A stretch of DNA of 64,000 nt from Elusimicrobiaceae bacterium (GCA_017618215.1 JAFZUQ010000004.1:99312-163311); one strand, 5' to 3'; shown: positions 24,490 through 33,843, counted from the stretch's first letter. Made by a program: numbers and translations. Notes: generated from the sequence alone by a model not told the origin.

Positions 24490-26334
24490 TTAAAAAGTTA
24501 CAAATTGCCCGTTACTTCCAATAGCTTTTAAATTGGCGGCAGTATCAATTTTAGGTGTTTTAAAAGATAAATTATTGTTTGTGCCGGCCTGCTTTACACC
24601 GTCATATAAAACCCAGCCGTTTTCCACGCTAACACCACAATAATCTTGCTCCGCAAAAGCAGGTATAATTTTGGCATTGGTTTTTATCAAAAGCGGTTCA
24701 ACTTCTTTGGAAATTTCCCCATATGGTATATAAATATTTTTGATTTCCAAATCGAAATCATGAAGCATATAAAAATAACTTTTTGAAAGTGAGTTTATAA
24801 ATAAGCAATTTATTTCTTTAGTACCGAGTGCAAGTAAGGCCTTCCTTGCAGCACTTCCGCTAATACTTGCACCAAGCATTTTTGTTTGGCCGCCTTCCCG
24901 CAAAATAACATTTAAATTATAGCGGCCTTTTAGAACAGTAACTTCCTGCGGTTTAATAAAAACACCACAGCTGAAAACTAAAATTGCCAAAACAAGTACT
25001 ATAATAAAACTTTTTAATTTCTTTTTAAACAAAGGTAAATTCAATACATAAAAAAGCAAAATATAATAGGCAATTATCGTTGTGCTTTTTAAAGCCGGAA
25101 CCGTTATATTGGACATTGGCAAACCGGCAAAGAAATTAACCAAATACTCAAAGCAGAGCAGTAAAAATTTAATTACGGATAATACCGGTACAAAAATATA
25201 ATTAGCAAAAGAAGCGAGCCAAAGTATAAAACCACCCACCATCAAAACTGCACTTAGCGGTACCAAAAATAAATTTGAAAATACTGCACTAAATGAAATT
25301 TTATAAAAGTAATTTGTGAATACAGGAACAAGTGCCGATTGCGCACATAAGGAAACAAATAATAGTTCCAAACTCCACCTTAACACCGGAGGAATTTTAT
25401 AATTAATTTTGAAATTTGAAGTGAACAAAATTATTGCGCAAGTAGCTAAAATCGACATTTGAAAGCCAACTTCAAATAAACTTTGCGGGTTTACAATTAA
25501 AATGAAAAATGCCGCCAAAAGCAAACCTTGCATTATTCCGCTTTTACGCCCTAAAATAAAACCGATAGTTCCGGCAACCGTCATTAAGTAAGCACGAAGC
25601 AAAGGTGCATCTGCCCCGGCAATAAGCGTATAAACTAAAGCGGCAGCAAGTGCAGTAAAAGCAATCCTCTTGCGGCCGCCGATAAACAAAGAACATAAAA
25701 AATAAACTATCAGCGTAACAAAACCGACATTTCCACCCGATGCCACAAGTAAATGCATTGCACCGCTATCTTGAAATGCGGTGTATAAAGTATCTGAAAT
25801 ATCACCCTTTTCGCCAAGTGTAATGCCACTTAAGATTGCAGCGGAATTGGGTGGTAAATTTTTCCAAAACACATTTAAGATGCTTGTGCGGATTTTACCA
25901 AGATAAAACCAAAAGCTTTTTGGGCTTTCTATTTTTATAATTCGGTCAATATTTCCTTGTGTGAAAATATACTTGCGGGCAAGATATTTTTTCCATTTGA
26001 AAGAGCCGTAATTTTCACTATCTCCGGGGATAAACAAATCACCGTCAAAATTTATTATTTGACCGCGCAAAAGTTCGGGACAATCTTTGCAAGTTAAATA
26101 AACTTTGCCCTTTTGTTTTACACCGTTCAAAGTTAAAATATCAACGGTAAAAAGTTGTTTATCACCCTTTACACGAGGATAAGAATTTATATATGCGCTA
26201 ATTTCTGCTTTGGCAGGAATTTTATAAAAAATATCGTCTTGTTTTGGTTTTGGAACTTCCAAAAACAATGCAAGAAACAAAACATAAACTAAAAATACTA
26301 TTAGAAAAGGCCTTTTGTAAAAAGACGGGTGCAT
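24490..26334 (-). CDS. comEC: ComEC/Rec2-family DNA uptake channel with degenerate C-terminal domain
   Basis: A 614-residue inner-membrane protein. An N-terminal helix and a DUF4131-like soluble part come first (about residues 30-150, YINSYPRVKGDKQLF). The competence domain follows at about 165-440, with GITLGEKGDISDTLYTAF and MHLLVASGGNVGF in place of the usual HLLAISGLHVG, and many helices. The C-terminal region (about 455-614) sits where a metallo-beta-lactamase nuclease domain would be, but the HxHxDH motif is absent, so nuclease activity is unlikely. Its ATG shares one base with the recR stop (TAATG). The order is dnaX-recR-comEC. Confidence 0.83.
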   Translation of the reverse strand: MHPSFYKRPFLIVFLVYVLFLALFLEVPKPKQDDIFYKIPAKAEISAYINSYPRVKGDKQLFTVDILTLNGVKQKGKVYLTCKDCPELLRGQIINFDGDLFIPGDSENYGSFKWKKYLARKYIFTQGNIDRIIKIESPKSFWFYLGKIRTSILNVFWKNLPPNSAAILSGITLGEKGDISDTLYTAFQDSGAMHLLVASGGNVGFVTLIVYFLCSLFIGGRKRIAFTALAAALVYTLIAGADAPLLRAYLMTVAGTIGFILGRKSGIMQGLLLAAFFILIVNPQSLFEVGFQMSILATCAIILFTSNFKINYKIPPVLRWSLELLFVSLCAQSALVPVFTNYFYKISFSAVFSNLFLVPLSAVLMVGGFILWLASFANYIFVPVLSVIKFLLLCFEYLVNFFAGLPMSNITVPALKSTTIIAYYILLFYVLNLPLFKKKLKSFIIVLVLAILVFSCGVFIKPQEVTVLKGRYNLNVILREGGQTKMLGASISGSAARKALLALGTKEINCLFINSLSKSYFYMLHDFDLEIKNIYIPYGEISKEVEPLLIKTNAKIIPAFAEQDYCGVSVENGWVLYDGVKQAGTNNNLSFKTPKIDTAANLKAIGSNGQFVTF

Positions 26335-26927
26335 TAGAGATTAGTCCGCCCTTTGAGGGAGTGGGTTAAAGTCATTTCATCAATATAATCAAGCTGCGCA
26401 CCAAGCGGTACACCATAACCAAGGCGCGATATTTTGCCTACTAAACCGCGCAATAAATCTGCTAAATACAAAGCCGTCATTTCCCCCTCACTGTCGGGGT
26501 TAGTGGCTAAGATGACTTCTTTAATTTCTATCGGGGAATTTTGCACGCGTTCCAAAAGTTCACGTACTTTTAAATTGTCAATATTTTTTCCTTCAAGCGG
26601 GGAAACCGCACCATGTAAAACATGGTAGACACCTTTGAAAACTTTTGTTTTTTCAAGCGCTTCAATATCTTTGGCTTCCTGCACAACGCACAAAATTGAC
26701 TTATCACGACTTTTGTCGGCACAAATAGGGCAAAGCTCATCTTCCGCATAATTAAAGCACTCTGTACAATATTTGACATTTTTGCGTGCTTCTTTTAAAG
26801 CTTCAATTAATGCAGAAACTTCAGCTTCCGGTGCACGCAAATAATGGAGGGTAAAACGTTCCGCCTGCCGAGGGCCTACCCCTTGCAGTTTACGGAAACA
26901 ATTTTTTAAATTCTCAAGCGTTTTCAT
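26334..26927 (-). CDS. recR: Recombination protein RecR
   Basis: Acts with RecO/RecF to load RecA on gapped DNA. The 197-residue protein has the helix-hairpin-helix LQGVGPRQAERF, a four-Cys zinc finger (C54, C57, C66, C69 in YCTECFNYAEDELCPICAD), a Toprim domain starting ILCVVQEAKDIEALE with ATNPDSEGEMTA, and the C-terminal LGYGVPLGAQLDYIDEMTL. The length is normal. It overlaps dnaX by 14 bases, the common dnaX-recR arrangement. Confidence 0.96.
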   Translation of the reverse strand: MKTLENLKNCFRKLQGVGPRQAERFTLHYLRAPEAEVSALIEALKEARKNVKYCTECFNYAEDELCPICADKSRDKSILCVVQEAKDIEALEKTKVFKGVYHVLHGAVSPLEGKNIDNLKVRELLERVQNSPIEIKEVILATNPDSEGEMTALYLADLLRGLVGKISRLGYGVPLGAQLDYIDEMTLTHSLKGRTNL

Positions 26928-28638
26928 CTTTTGTGTTTATAATTTGACCATCAAATAAGTTTAAAATATTTTGGGTAATTGCCCCGGCTTGAATTTCGGT
27001 TTTATTAGAAAAATCCTGCATGGAAAAAGGTTCTTCCTTGCTTATAAGTTCCTCTTTTTTGGTGGGGATGGGCTGAATGGTTACACCTGCAGTTGTTTGT
27101 TTTAAAACTTCAACATATCTTGGGCTTTGCAAGGCAACCTCTTTGGCACTTACATTAAACTCGAAATTAATTTTACGTTTAAATAATTTTAAAGCAATGC
27201 CTTCAATATCTTTTTTACGTCTCTCACAAGTATTTTTTGCAAAGTAATCTTCAACCTCAAAGGTCCAATTTCCCGGCGTTACAAATTTTACTTTTGCACT
27301 ACGTAAAACATTCTCCAATGCTGGGGAATTTTCTGCTAAAGCATTTTTTAAAACAGGCAATGCAGTTACCGGATTAAAAGTTGTATCTTCTTCTGCAGTT
27401 TCCGCCTTAGACATTTTTGTTTCTTGTTTTACTTCAATTTTTTTTGTTTCTTGAATAGGCTTTGTTTCAAGTTTTTCTTCTACTTGATTGTTCCCTGACG
27501 AACTTGGGGTTATATCACTTGTTTCTCCTCTTTCAAGAGCCTCAAGGCGTGCAATTAAACCTTCAATATCAAGCGTGGCCTGCATTAAAGTAAAAAGACC
27601 TACTTCCGCCGCTAAAGCAGGAGTATCGGAGTATTTTACTTCGTCATAAAGTTTTGAAAGTTTACGTGTTAAACCGGCAGTAAAACTAGGAGATGTTTCT
27701 TTAATAATATCTTCTGCACCATCAAAAGGAGCGGCACCGGAGCCAAGCGTAAAATAAAATATTTCGCCGAAAGCGGTCTTTAAATCTTTTAGTAAAGCAA
27801 GCGCATCAAAACCTTCACGCTTTACCATTTCAAAAATTTCGTGGAGCTTTTTTTCGTCTTTACGGACCAAAGCAAAAGCAGTTTCTTTAACGACATCACG
27901 CGGCATAAGGCCCAGCATTTTTGCAATTAATTCTTCATCCACGCGCCCGTTTGAGAAGGATAAAGCCCTGTCTAGAATCGTCAAAGCATCACGCAAAGCA
28001 CCGCCGGCATTTTTTGCAATTTGTTTTGCAGCACCGTCGGTAAGTTCAAAATTTTCCGCACCGGCAAGGTCTAAAAGATGTGTAACAATTTCCTTTTCTT
28101 CAATAGGCTTAAAGCGAAAAGTTTGGCAGCGCGAAGTTATGGTTAAAGGCACTTTATTAAATTCGGTTGTAGCCAAAATAAACACCACATGGCTTGGCGG
28201 CTCTTCCAAAGTTTTAAGCAAAGCATTAAATGAGGACTTGGAAAGCATGTGGACTTCGTCCAAAATAAAAATTTTATAACGGTCACGCCCTGCTGCTAAA
28301 CTGACTGTATCGAGTATAACTTCCCTGATTTTATCTACTTGCGTATTGCTTGCAGCATCTAATTCTAAAACATCTAAATCAGAAGATGAGGCAATTTCTT
28401 TACATTGCGGGCATTCACCACAAGGCTCGTCTGTAGGCCCATGCTGGCAGTTTAAGGCCTTTGCAAGCAAGCGGGCTGTTGTTGTTTTGCCGCAGCCGCG
28501 CGGACCGTAAAATAGATAGGCAGGCGCAACGCGTCCGCTTTTTACGGCGTTCATTAAAGTAGTTTCAATGCTTTCTTGCCCGACGACTTCTTTGAAGGTT
28601 TGCGGGCGGTATTTGTTAGCTAGGGAGATGTAAGTCAT
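26914..28638 (-). CDS. dnaX: DNA polymerase III subunit tau (and possibly gamma)
   Basis: Clamp-loader ATPase, 574 residues. It begins LANKYRPQTFKEVVGQ. Walker A is FYGPRGCGKTTTARL, the zinc site lies in CQHGPTDEPCGECPQC, Walker B is ILDEVHML and the sensor is TSRCQTFRF. Domain III ends near residue 365. After it comes a low-complexity Lys/Glu/Thr linker and then a tau-specific C-terminal domain. In the linker a run of eight A (27438-27445) would give an immediate TGA after a -1 shift, so a 401-residue gamma form is possible. The promoter is a canonical leaderless type. Confidence 0.94.
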   Translation of the reverse strand: MTYISLANKYRPQTFKEVVGQESIETTLMNAVKSGRVAPAYLFYGPRGCGKTTTARLLAKALNCQHGPTDEPCGECPQCKEIASSSDLDVLELDAASNTQVDKIREVILDTVSLAAGRDRYKIFILDEVHMLSKSSFNALLKTLEEPPSHVVFILATTEFNKVPLTITSRCQTFRFKPIEEKEIVTHLLDLAGAENFELTDGAAKQIAKNAGGALRDALTILDRALSFSNGRVDEELIAKMLGLMPRDVVKETAFALVRKDEKKLHEIFEMVKREGFDALALLKDLKTAFGEIFYFTLGSGAAPFDGAEDIIKETSPSFTAGLTRKLSKLYDEVKYSDTPALAAEVGLFTLMQATLDIEGLIARLEALERGETSDITPSSSGNNQVEEKLETKPIQETKKIEVKQETKMSKAETAEEDTTFNPVTALPVLKNALAENSPALENVLRSAKVKFVTPGNWTFEVEDYFAKNTCERRKKDIEGIALKLFKRKINFEFNVSAKEVALQSPRYVEVLKQTTAGVTIQPIPTKKEELISKEEPFSMQDFSNKTEIQAGAITQNILNLFDGQIINTKDENA

Positions 28639-28646
28639 ATATACAC

Positions 28647-28675
28647 ATAATATTAAATTATGGGCGATTTGGCAA
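28647..28675 (-). promoter_or_regulatory. dnaX-recR-comEC promoter (leaderless type)
   Basis: Minus strand -35 TTGCCA (28670-28675), 17-base spacer, -10 TATTAT (28647-28652), then eight bases to the dnaX ATG. No Shine-Dalgarno is seen. Confidence 0.65.
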
Positions 28676-28694
28676 ATTGTATCTCATAAAAAGT

Positions 28695-28700
28695 TATAAT
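28695..28700 (+). promoter_or_regulatory. -10 box of the TldD-like gene pair
   Basis: Perfect TATAAT, 17 bases before the ATG at 28718, leaving a short leader with Shine-Dalgarno AAAGGAG. The -35 assignment is unclear. Confidence 0.5.
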
Positions 28701-28717
28701 AGAGTAAAGGAGATTTT

Positions 28718-30445
28718 ATGAAAAACTATATTTTACCCATATTTTTAATTTGCGCATTATTAATGCCAACACAAGCAAAACAAAACAAACAACAAAACCC
28801 AATATTAACCACTTTGGAAGAAGAACTTAAACGTGAGTTTCAACAACTCAAGAAAGCCAAACCGCCTGTATATTTTATGTCTTACCAAATAACGGAAATT
28901 GACAATTTTTATTTAGGGGCAACATTGGGTAATATTAATTATGAGAAAAAAACAAACGAAGCATATCTTGATATTGATGTCCGTGTTGGATCCCCGGAAC
29001 TTGATAATACACGTAAAATTAAACTTATGGATATGGATCGCTTGTCAAATAATACAAACAAAAACCCTTTTCTAATAAAAGTTTCTTTAACAAATGAATC
29101 GGCTTTAAAAAATTCAATTTGGCTCACTACAGACCTCGCCGCAAAAGCTGCGCAAGAACAGTACTTAAAAGTTGTAAATAATACAAAAACTGCAGCAACA
29201 AGATTTGATTCTTCGGCCGATTTCTCCAAAGCGCCTAAACAACCTGCTCAATATGTTGAAGACATGCCCGAAGTAAAAATAAATGTTCCTGAACTTAAAA
29301 GTGAACTCGCCGATTTATCCGTTTTAATGAAAGGTTATGATTTTATTTATGCTTCAAGCGTAGATTTTTCCTTAATTAAAGAAACAAATTATTTTGTAAA
29401 CTCCGAAGGCACAAAAATTAAAGAGCCGCGTATTTTAATAAGGCTTAATTATCAAATAAATTCAAGAAATAAAGATGGTATGCAACTAAGCCGCACAAAT
29501 GCCTATGATGGCATTTCAATGCAAGATTTACCGAATCAAGAACAAATAAAGAAAGATATTTTGAAGTCCATTGAAGAACTTGAACAACTCCAAAACGCCC
29601 CAAGTGCTGATACTTTCCATGGGCCTGTCATTTTAAAAAACAGGGCGGCAGGTGTTTTCTTCCACGAGATTTTAGGACACCGTGTCGAAGGACACCGGCA
29701 GAAAGATGATGATTTCGGCCAAACATTTACCCAAAAAGTAGGCGAACAAATTGTATCGCCTATAATAACTGTTTACGATGATCCGACAATGACACATTTT
29801 AAAGGTATTCCACTCCGCGGACACTATTTATATGATGATGAAGGCACTCCGGCCCAAAAAGCAATGATGATTGAAAACGGCGTTTTAAAAGGGTTCTTAA
29901 TGGGCAGATCCCCTATTAAAAACTTCCCGAACTCTAACGGACATGGCCGCAAAAGTTACGGCAGAAAAGTTGTTTCCAGAATGGGCGTAACGGTGGTAGA
30001 AGCACAAAATCAAATACCCTATACCGAGCTTGTGCAAAAACTTAAGGAAGAAATAAAACGTCAAAATAAACCTTATGGGCTCATCATTGACGACATTTCC
30101 GGCGGTTTTACCAATACGGATACTTACTCCCCGCAAAGTTTTAAAGTACAACCACTACTTGTTTATAAAGTTTTCCCGGATGACAGACCAAATGAGCTTG
30201 TCCGTGGAGCAGACATTGTCGGTACACCTTTAACAAGTTTTAATAAAATTATAGCCGCCGCTGATGATAACGCCTTATTTAACGGCACCTGCGGTGCGGA
30301 ATCGGGATGGGTACCGGTTTCCGCTATTGCACCGAGTTTATTAATCAGTGAACTTGAAGTGGAAAAAGTAAATAAAACCTATGAGAATTTACCTATACTT
30401 CCGCCACCAAGTGCGGGAAACAAATCCAAAAAGGAGGCAAAATAA
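28718..30445 (+). CDS. Secreted TldD-like metallopeptidase
   Basis: A 575-residue TldD/PmbA-family protein. An N-terminal signal peptide (ILPIFLICALLMPTQA) suggests export, unlike cytoplasmic E. coli TldD. The zinc motif HEILGH lies at residues 316-321 within GVFFHEILGHRVEGHR. Downstream family blocks are DDEGTPAQKAMMIENGVLKGFLMGR, NSNGHGRKSYG and ISGGFTNTDTYSPQSFKVQPLL in a TldD-like C-terminal barrel. It is followed one base later by a second family member lacking the zinc motif, recalling the TldD/TldE heterodimer that degrades unfolded peptides and trims microcin leaders. The substrate here is unknown. Confidence 0.85.
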   Translation: MKNYILPIFLICALLMPTQAKQNKQQNPILTTLEEELKREFQQLKKAKPPVYFMSYQITEIDNFYLGATLGNINYEKKTNEAYLDIDVRVGSPELDNTRKIKLMDMDRLSNNTNKNPFLIKVSLTNESALKNSIWLTTDLAAKAAQEQYLKVVNNTKTAATRFDSSADFSKAPKQPAQYVEDMPEVKINVPELKSELADLSVLMKGYDFIYASSVDFSLIKETNYFVNSEGTKIKEPRILIRLNYQINSRNKDGMQLSRTNAYDGISMQDLPNQEQIKKDILKSIEELEQLQNAPSADTFHGPVILKNRAAGVFFHEILGHRVEGHRQKDDDFGQTFTQKVGEQIVSPIITVYDDPTMTHFKGIPLRGHYLYDDEGTPAQKAMMIENGVLKGFLMGRSPIKNFPNSNGHGRKSYGRKVVSRMGVTVVEAQNQIPYTELVQKLKEEIKRQNKPYGLIIDDISGGFTNTDTYSPQSFKVQPLLVYKVFPDDRPNELVRGADIVGTPLTSFNKIIAAADDNALFNGTCGAESGWVPVSAIAPSLLISELEVEKVNKTYENLPILPPPSAGNKSKKEAK

Positions 30446-30446
30446 G

Positions 30447-32066
30447 ATGAAACGCTTTTTGATTATTATTTCTATATTTACAGCTACGAATCTTTTCGCA
30501 CAAGATGTAAAAACCAATGAAGTTTTTGATGCCATGCAACAGGAAATGAAGCGCACAATGACCTTATCCAAAACGGAACCTAAAATACATTTTGCCGCAT
30601 TTAAAGTAACTGATGCAGCGGAACTGTCCATTATTGCAGCACGTGGCGGAATTGCTCAACAAAATCAAATCCACAAGATTTTTACTGATGTCGCGTTGCG
30701 CGTAGGAAACAATAAGGAAGATAATAGTTTTTTTGAAGCAGTTACTTATAACCAAAGTACTATACAAAATGGAGGGCTTTCCCCTGAAACTGTACGTGCA
30801 GGGCTTTGGGCTGCAAGTGATGTAAGTTACAAAAAAGCCTTAGATATATATTCAAGAAAACAAGGTTATAAAAACAAAAAAAGTGCGGAAGAAATTTTTG
30901 ATGATTTTTCAAACATAACCCCGGTACAGGATGTGAAAACCTATGAGAAAATACCTTTCCCTATTGATACTCTGAGAGAAATTGCACAAAAAACATCTGC
31001 TGCAGGGGCTCTAAAAGAACTTGAAAAATTTAATACCCAAGTAGATATTATTGAGGAAATATCTTACTATCTTTCAAATGAAGGGGCAAAATATACAAGA
31101 CAAGATTTAATTGTTCAAATAAATTTTTATGCTAAAAGCAGAACAAAAAATGGCTTTGAATTTGATGATATTAAAAGTCTTACTTATGCATCTTTAAAAG
31201 ATATTCCTTCTCTTACTGTTCTTGAGAATATTGCCCATGATTTCGCCAAACAGACAGCTGCATTTACAGAAGCAAAAAAAGGAACAGCTTTTATCGGGCC
31301 TGTTTGGCTTTCCGGTGAAGCAAGCGCAAGAATGTTTGAAAATACTTTTATAAAAAATATGAACAACACACGTAAAATTATTTTTGATGCCGGGAACGGA
31401 AAATTCCAGTATGCTTTAGGTGAATTTACTTTAAAAGAAAATTTAAAAGTTTTACCGGTCAATTTTGATGTTATAGATGATCCTTTACAAGAAGAATTTA
31501 ATGGCCAAAAAATGCTAGGTGCTTATAAAGTAGACGACGAAGGTGCAAAGGCAGAAACACTAGCACTCGTAAAAAACGGCATTTTAAAAAATTTACCCAA
31601 AACGCGTGCTTTGATCAAAAACCAAACCAAGACTAATGGGCATGCCTTCGTTAATTGGGGACAAGATTTATATGCGAAAGCAGGAGTAAAAAATCTATTT
31701 TTCTTCCCTCATGAAACAACCCCTATAGAAGATTTTAAACAAAAATTTATGGACTATTGTAAAGCAGAAGGCCTTGAATATTGCTATAAGATATCTTCAA
31801 GGAACGTCGCCGGTAAAAGTGATGTTTTGGCAATTAAAATTGATGCTAATACCGGGGAAGAAACCCCAATATATGGCCTTAATGCACCGACTTTAAATAG
31901 CCGTACTTTGCGTGATATTAAATTTGCTGCCGACGATTTAACTTTATACAATATTCCAGCTGGGGTTTCTTATGTGGTTCCGTCCGTAATATTAAGTGAA
32001 GTGGAGCTAACACCCAGCCAAGTATACCCAACAACAAAAATGCTAGTCACAAGACCAAATATTTAA
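30447..32066 (+). CDS. Secreted TldE/PmbA-like partner without zinc motif
   Basis: A 539-residue protein with a signal peptide (MKRFLIIISIFTATNLFAQ) and the TldD/PmbA fold. It is collinear with the preceding gene: FIGPVWLSGEASARMFEN stands where the partner has GPVILKNRAAGVFFHEILGH, and DDEGAKAETLALVKNGILKN and KIDANTGEETPIYGL continue the match. The HExxxH metal site is absent, as in TldE. The start at 30447 has the ribosome binding site AAGGAGG; an upstream reading from 30381 would overlap the first gene and lack a signal peptide start. Its stop overlaps the convergent CofE-like gene by four bases. Confidence 0.82.
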   Translation: MKRFLIIISIFTATNLFAQDVKTNEVFDAMQQEMKRTMTLSKTEPKIHFAAFKVTDAAELSIIAARGGIAQQNQIHKIFTDVALRVGNNKEDNSFFEAVTYNQSTIQNGGLSPETVRAGLWAASDVSYKKALDIYSRKQGYKNKKSAEEIFDDFSNITPVQDVKTYEKIPFPIDTLREIAQKTSAAGALKELEKFNTQVDIIEEISYYLSNEGAKYTRQDLIVQINFYAKSRTKNGFEFDDIKSLTYASLKDIPSLTVLENIAHDFAKQTAAFTEAKKGTAFIGPVWLSGEASARMFENTFIKNMNNTRKIIFDAGNGKFQYALGEFTLKENLKVLPVNFDVIDDPLQEEFNGQKMLGAYKVDDEGAKAETLALVKNGILKNLPKTRALIKNQTKTNGHAFVNWGQDLYAKAGVKNLFFFPHETTPIEDFKQKFMDYCKAEGLEYCYKISSRNVAGKSDVLAIKIDANTGEETPIYGLNAPTLNSRTLRDIKFAADDLTLYNIPAGVSYVVPSVILSEVELTPSQVYPTTKMLVTRPNI

Positions 32067-32752
32067 ATAATCTTTTTTAAAAAAGGATAATAAAAATCTT
32101 TTTTGAAAGGATAGTGCATTTCTTTAGCGCGGCTTGTAGCAGTAAATTTAACTTTAGCACCACGAATTAAAGCAATAGGTGCTTGATTATCGGCTTCCCC
32201 CATACAGAACCCTGCTGCGGTAGCCAAAGAATCAGCAATATTAACTAAAGTCATTTTGAGCGGACGGCGACATAAATCTTTTTTATTTATCAAATTTTCC
32301 ACACCGTAAAAACCGCTGTAAGCAACCGCAATATTTATCACACCGGAGCGCAACGGTAAAATAAAACTGTCCGCCAAAATCACACCCAAATTTTTAATCT
32401 TATAATGTTTAATTAATGTGCGGCGCAAAGTATCTGCCGTCTTATAAGGGTGTTTGGGTAGTAAAATTATTTTATTAAAAGCATTACTTTCATCAATACC
32501 GGCATTTGCACAAATAAGCCCTTGCCTGACGGTAAAATAGCATAAAGCAGTTTTTTTGATATAAGAACTTTCTTGTTTTATAAGTTTTAGTTTATCCTTC
32601 TTATCAAAAATACGGTCTTCCGCAAGCCCGGCAACTTTAGACGATAAACAAATAATATCCCCATTTTTTAAACGTGGTAAATGCGCAAAAATAAATTTGT
32701 TTAAGTCATCACCCTGTTTAAAAATTTTGGTTTTTATCGGTTTAATTTCCAT
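32063..32752 (-). CDS. CofE-like F420:gamma-glutamyl ligase family protein
   Basis: A 229-residue protein with the CofE-type ligase domain: NGDIICLSSKVAGLAEDR, LGVILADSFILPLRSGV, IAVAYSGFYGV and the C-terminal LVNIADSLATAAGFCMGEA. CofE adds Glu to coenzyme F420 in archaea and actinobacteria. No other F420 gene is in this window, so the true substrate is probably another acid-amine ligation. The ATG at 32752 shares one base with the hemW stop; an in-frame ATG at 32773 would overlap hemW by 22 bases and is less likely. Confidence 0.72.
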   Translation of the reverse strand: MEIKPIKTKIFKQGDDLNKFIFAHLPRLKNGDIICLSSKVAGLAEDRIFDKKDKLKLIKQESSYIKKTALCYFTVRQGLICANAGIDESNAFNKIILLPKHPYKTADTLRRTLIKHYKIKNLGVILADSFILPLRSGVINIAVAYSGFYGVENLINKKDLCRRPLKMTLVNIADSLATAAGFCMGEADNQAPIALIRGAKVKFTATSRAKEMHYPFKKDFYYPFLKKII

Positions 32753-33843
32753 TAAAACGGCTCCACAAAACATCTAAAAACATCATTAGCAAAATACTTG
32801 CCTTCTTTAGATAAATGTAACAAATCTTTATCTTTAACAATTAATTTCTTATCAAATAAATTTTTAAATTCTCTATTAAAATATTTAAACATTTTTTGAT
32901 TAGGTTTAAAACCATTTAATAAGCGGAATTTAAGTAAGATTTCTTCCCCCACTCTCGCTTTACCACACAACTTCTCTTTAAACACCGTAGGTATCTTATT
33001 TTGTTCTAAACTTTTAATATACTCTTTAACATCGACAGTATTTTGAAAACGCACAACTTGCATATAAGATGCTGCCGCTGAACCACACCCCAAATAAGCA
33101 CCGCTCGTCCAATAATTTATATTGTGTTTGCTCTCATATTTGGGCAAAGAAAAATTAGAAATTTCGTAATGCACGAAACCGGCATTTTGCAAAAGTTTTT
33201 CAGCACTTTCAAGCATTTTGCGACACAAATTATCATCGCACTCATAACCGCTTTTATAAAGCGGAGTGCCGACTTCTACTTGTAAACCGTAAACAGAAAT
33301 ATGTTGGGGCTTTAGAACAATTAGCTCTTTAACACTTTGCTCAAAATCTGTTAAAGTTTGATTTGGAAGCCCTGCAATTAAGTCTACATTAATATTATCA
33401 AAATATTGTTTTGTTTGAGTGTAAACTTCTAAAAATTGTGAATAGTTATGAGCACGACCTATTGTTTTTAAATGTTTGTCATTAGTACTCTGAAGCCCTA
33501 AACTTATACGGTTTACACCCAATTTTTTAAGTAATTTCATTTTATCCAAACTAAGGCTTTCTGGGTTAGCCTCAAAAGTAATTTCATCAAAATTTTTATA
33601 GCATCCGTAAATACTGTTAAATAAAAATTTAATTTGCGCCAAAGTCAAAAAACTTGGTGTTCCGCCACCGATATACAAAGTTTTAGGCTCAAAATTTTTA
33701 TAATGCTTTTTTTGTAAAATAAGTTCTTGTTTAAGTGCTTTTAAATAGGGCATGCGTAAACGTTTAATATTTGCGAAAGAGGCAAAATCACAGTATGCAC
33801 ATTTAGAAATACAAAAAGGAATATGAATATAAAGCCCTTGCAT
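32752..33843 (-). CDS. hemW: HemW-like radical SAM heme chaperone
   Basis: A 363-residue radical SAM protein with cluster Cys at 11, 15 and 18 (FCISKCAYCDF), then YIGGGTPSFL, ITFEANPESL, RISLGLQSTND and IAGLPNQTLTDFE, ending in a HemW C-terminal domain. The Cys spacing and length fit HemW, which inserts heme into respiratory proteins, rather than coproporphyrinogen dehydrogenase HemN. It is translationally coupled to prfB upstream (TAATG) and to the CofE-like gene downstream. Confidence 0.88.
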   Translation of the reverse strand: MQGLYIHIPFCISKCAYCDFASFANIKRLRMPYLKALKQELILQKKHYKNFEPKTLYIGGGTPSFLTLAQIKFLFNSIYGCYKNFDEITFEANPESLSLDKMKLLKKLGVNRISLGLQSTNDKHLKTIGRAHNYSQFLEVYTQTKQYFDNINVDLIAGLPNQTLTDFEQSVKELIVLKPQHISVYGLQVEVGTPLYKSGYECDDNLCRKMLESAEKLLQNAGFVHYEISNFSLPKYESKHNINYWTSGAYLGCGSAAASYMQVVRFQNTVDVKEYIKSLEQNKIPTVFKEKLCGKARVGEEILLKFRLLNGFKPNQKMFKYFNREFKNLFDKKLIVKDKDLLHLSKEGKYFANDVFRCFVEPF

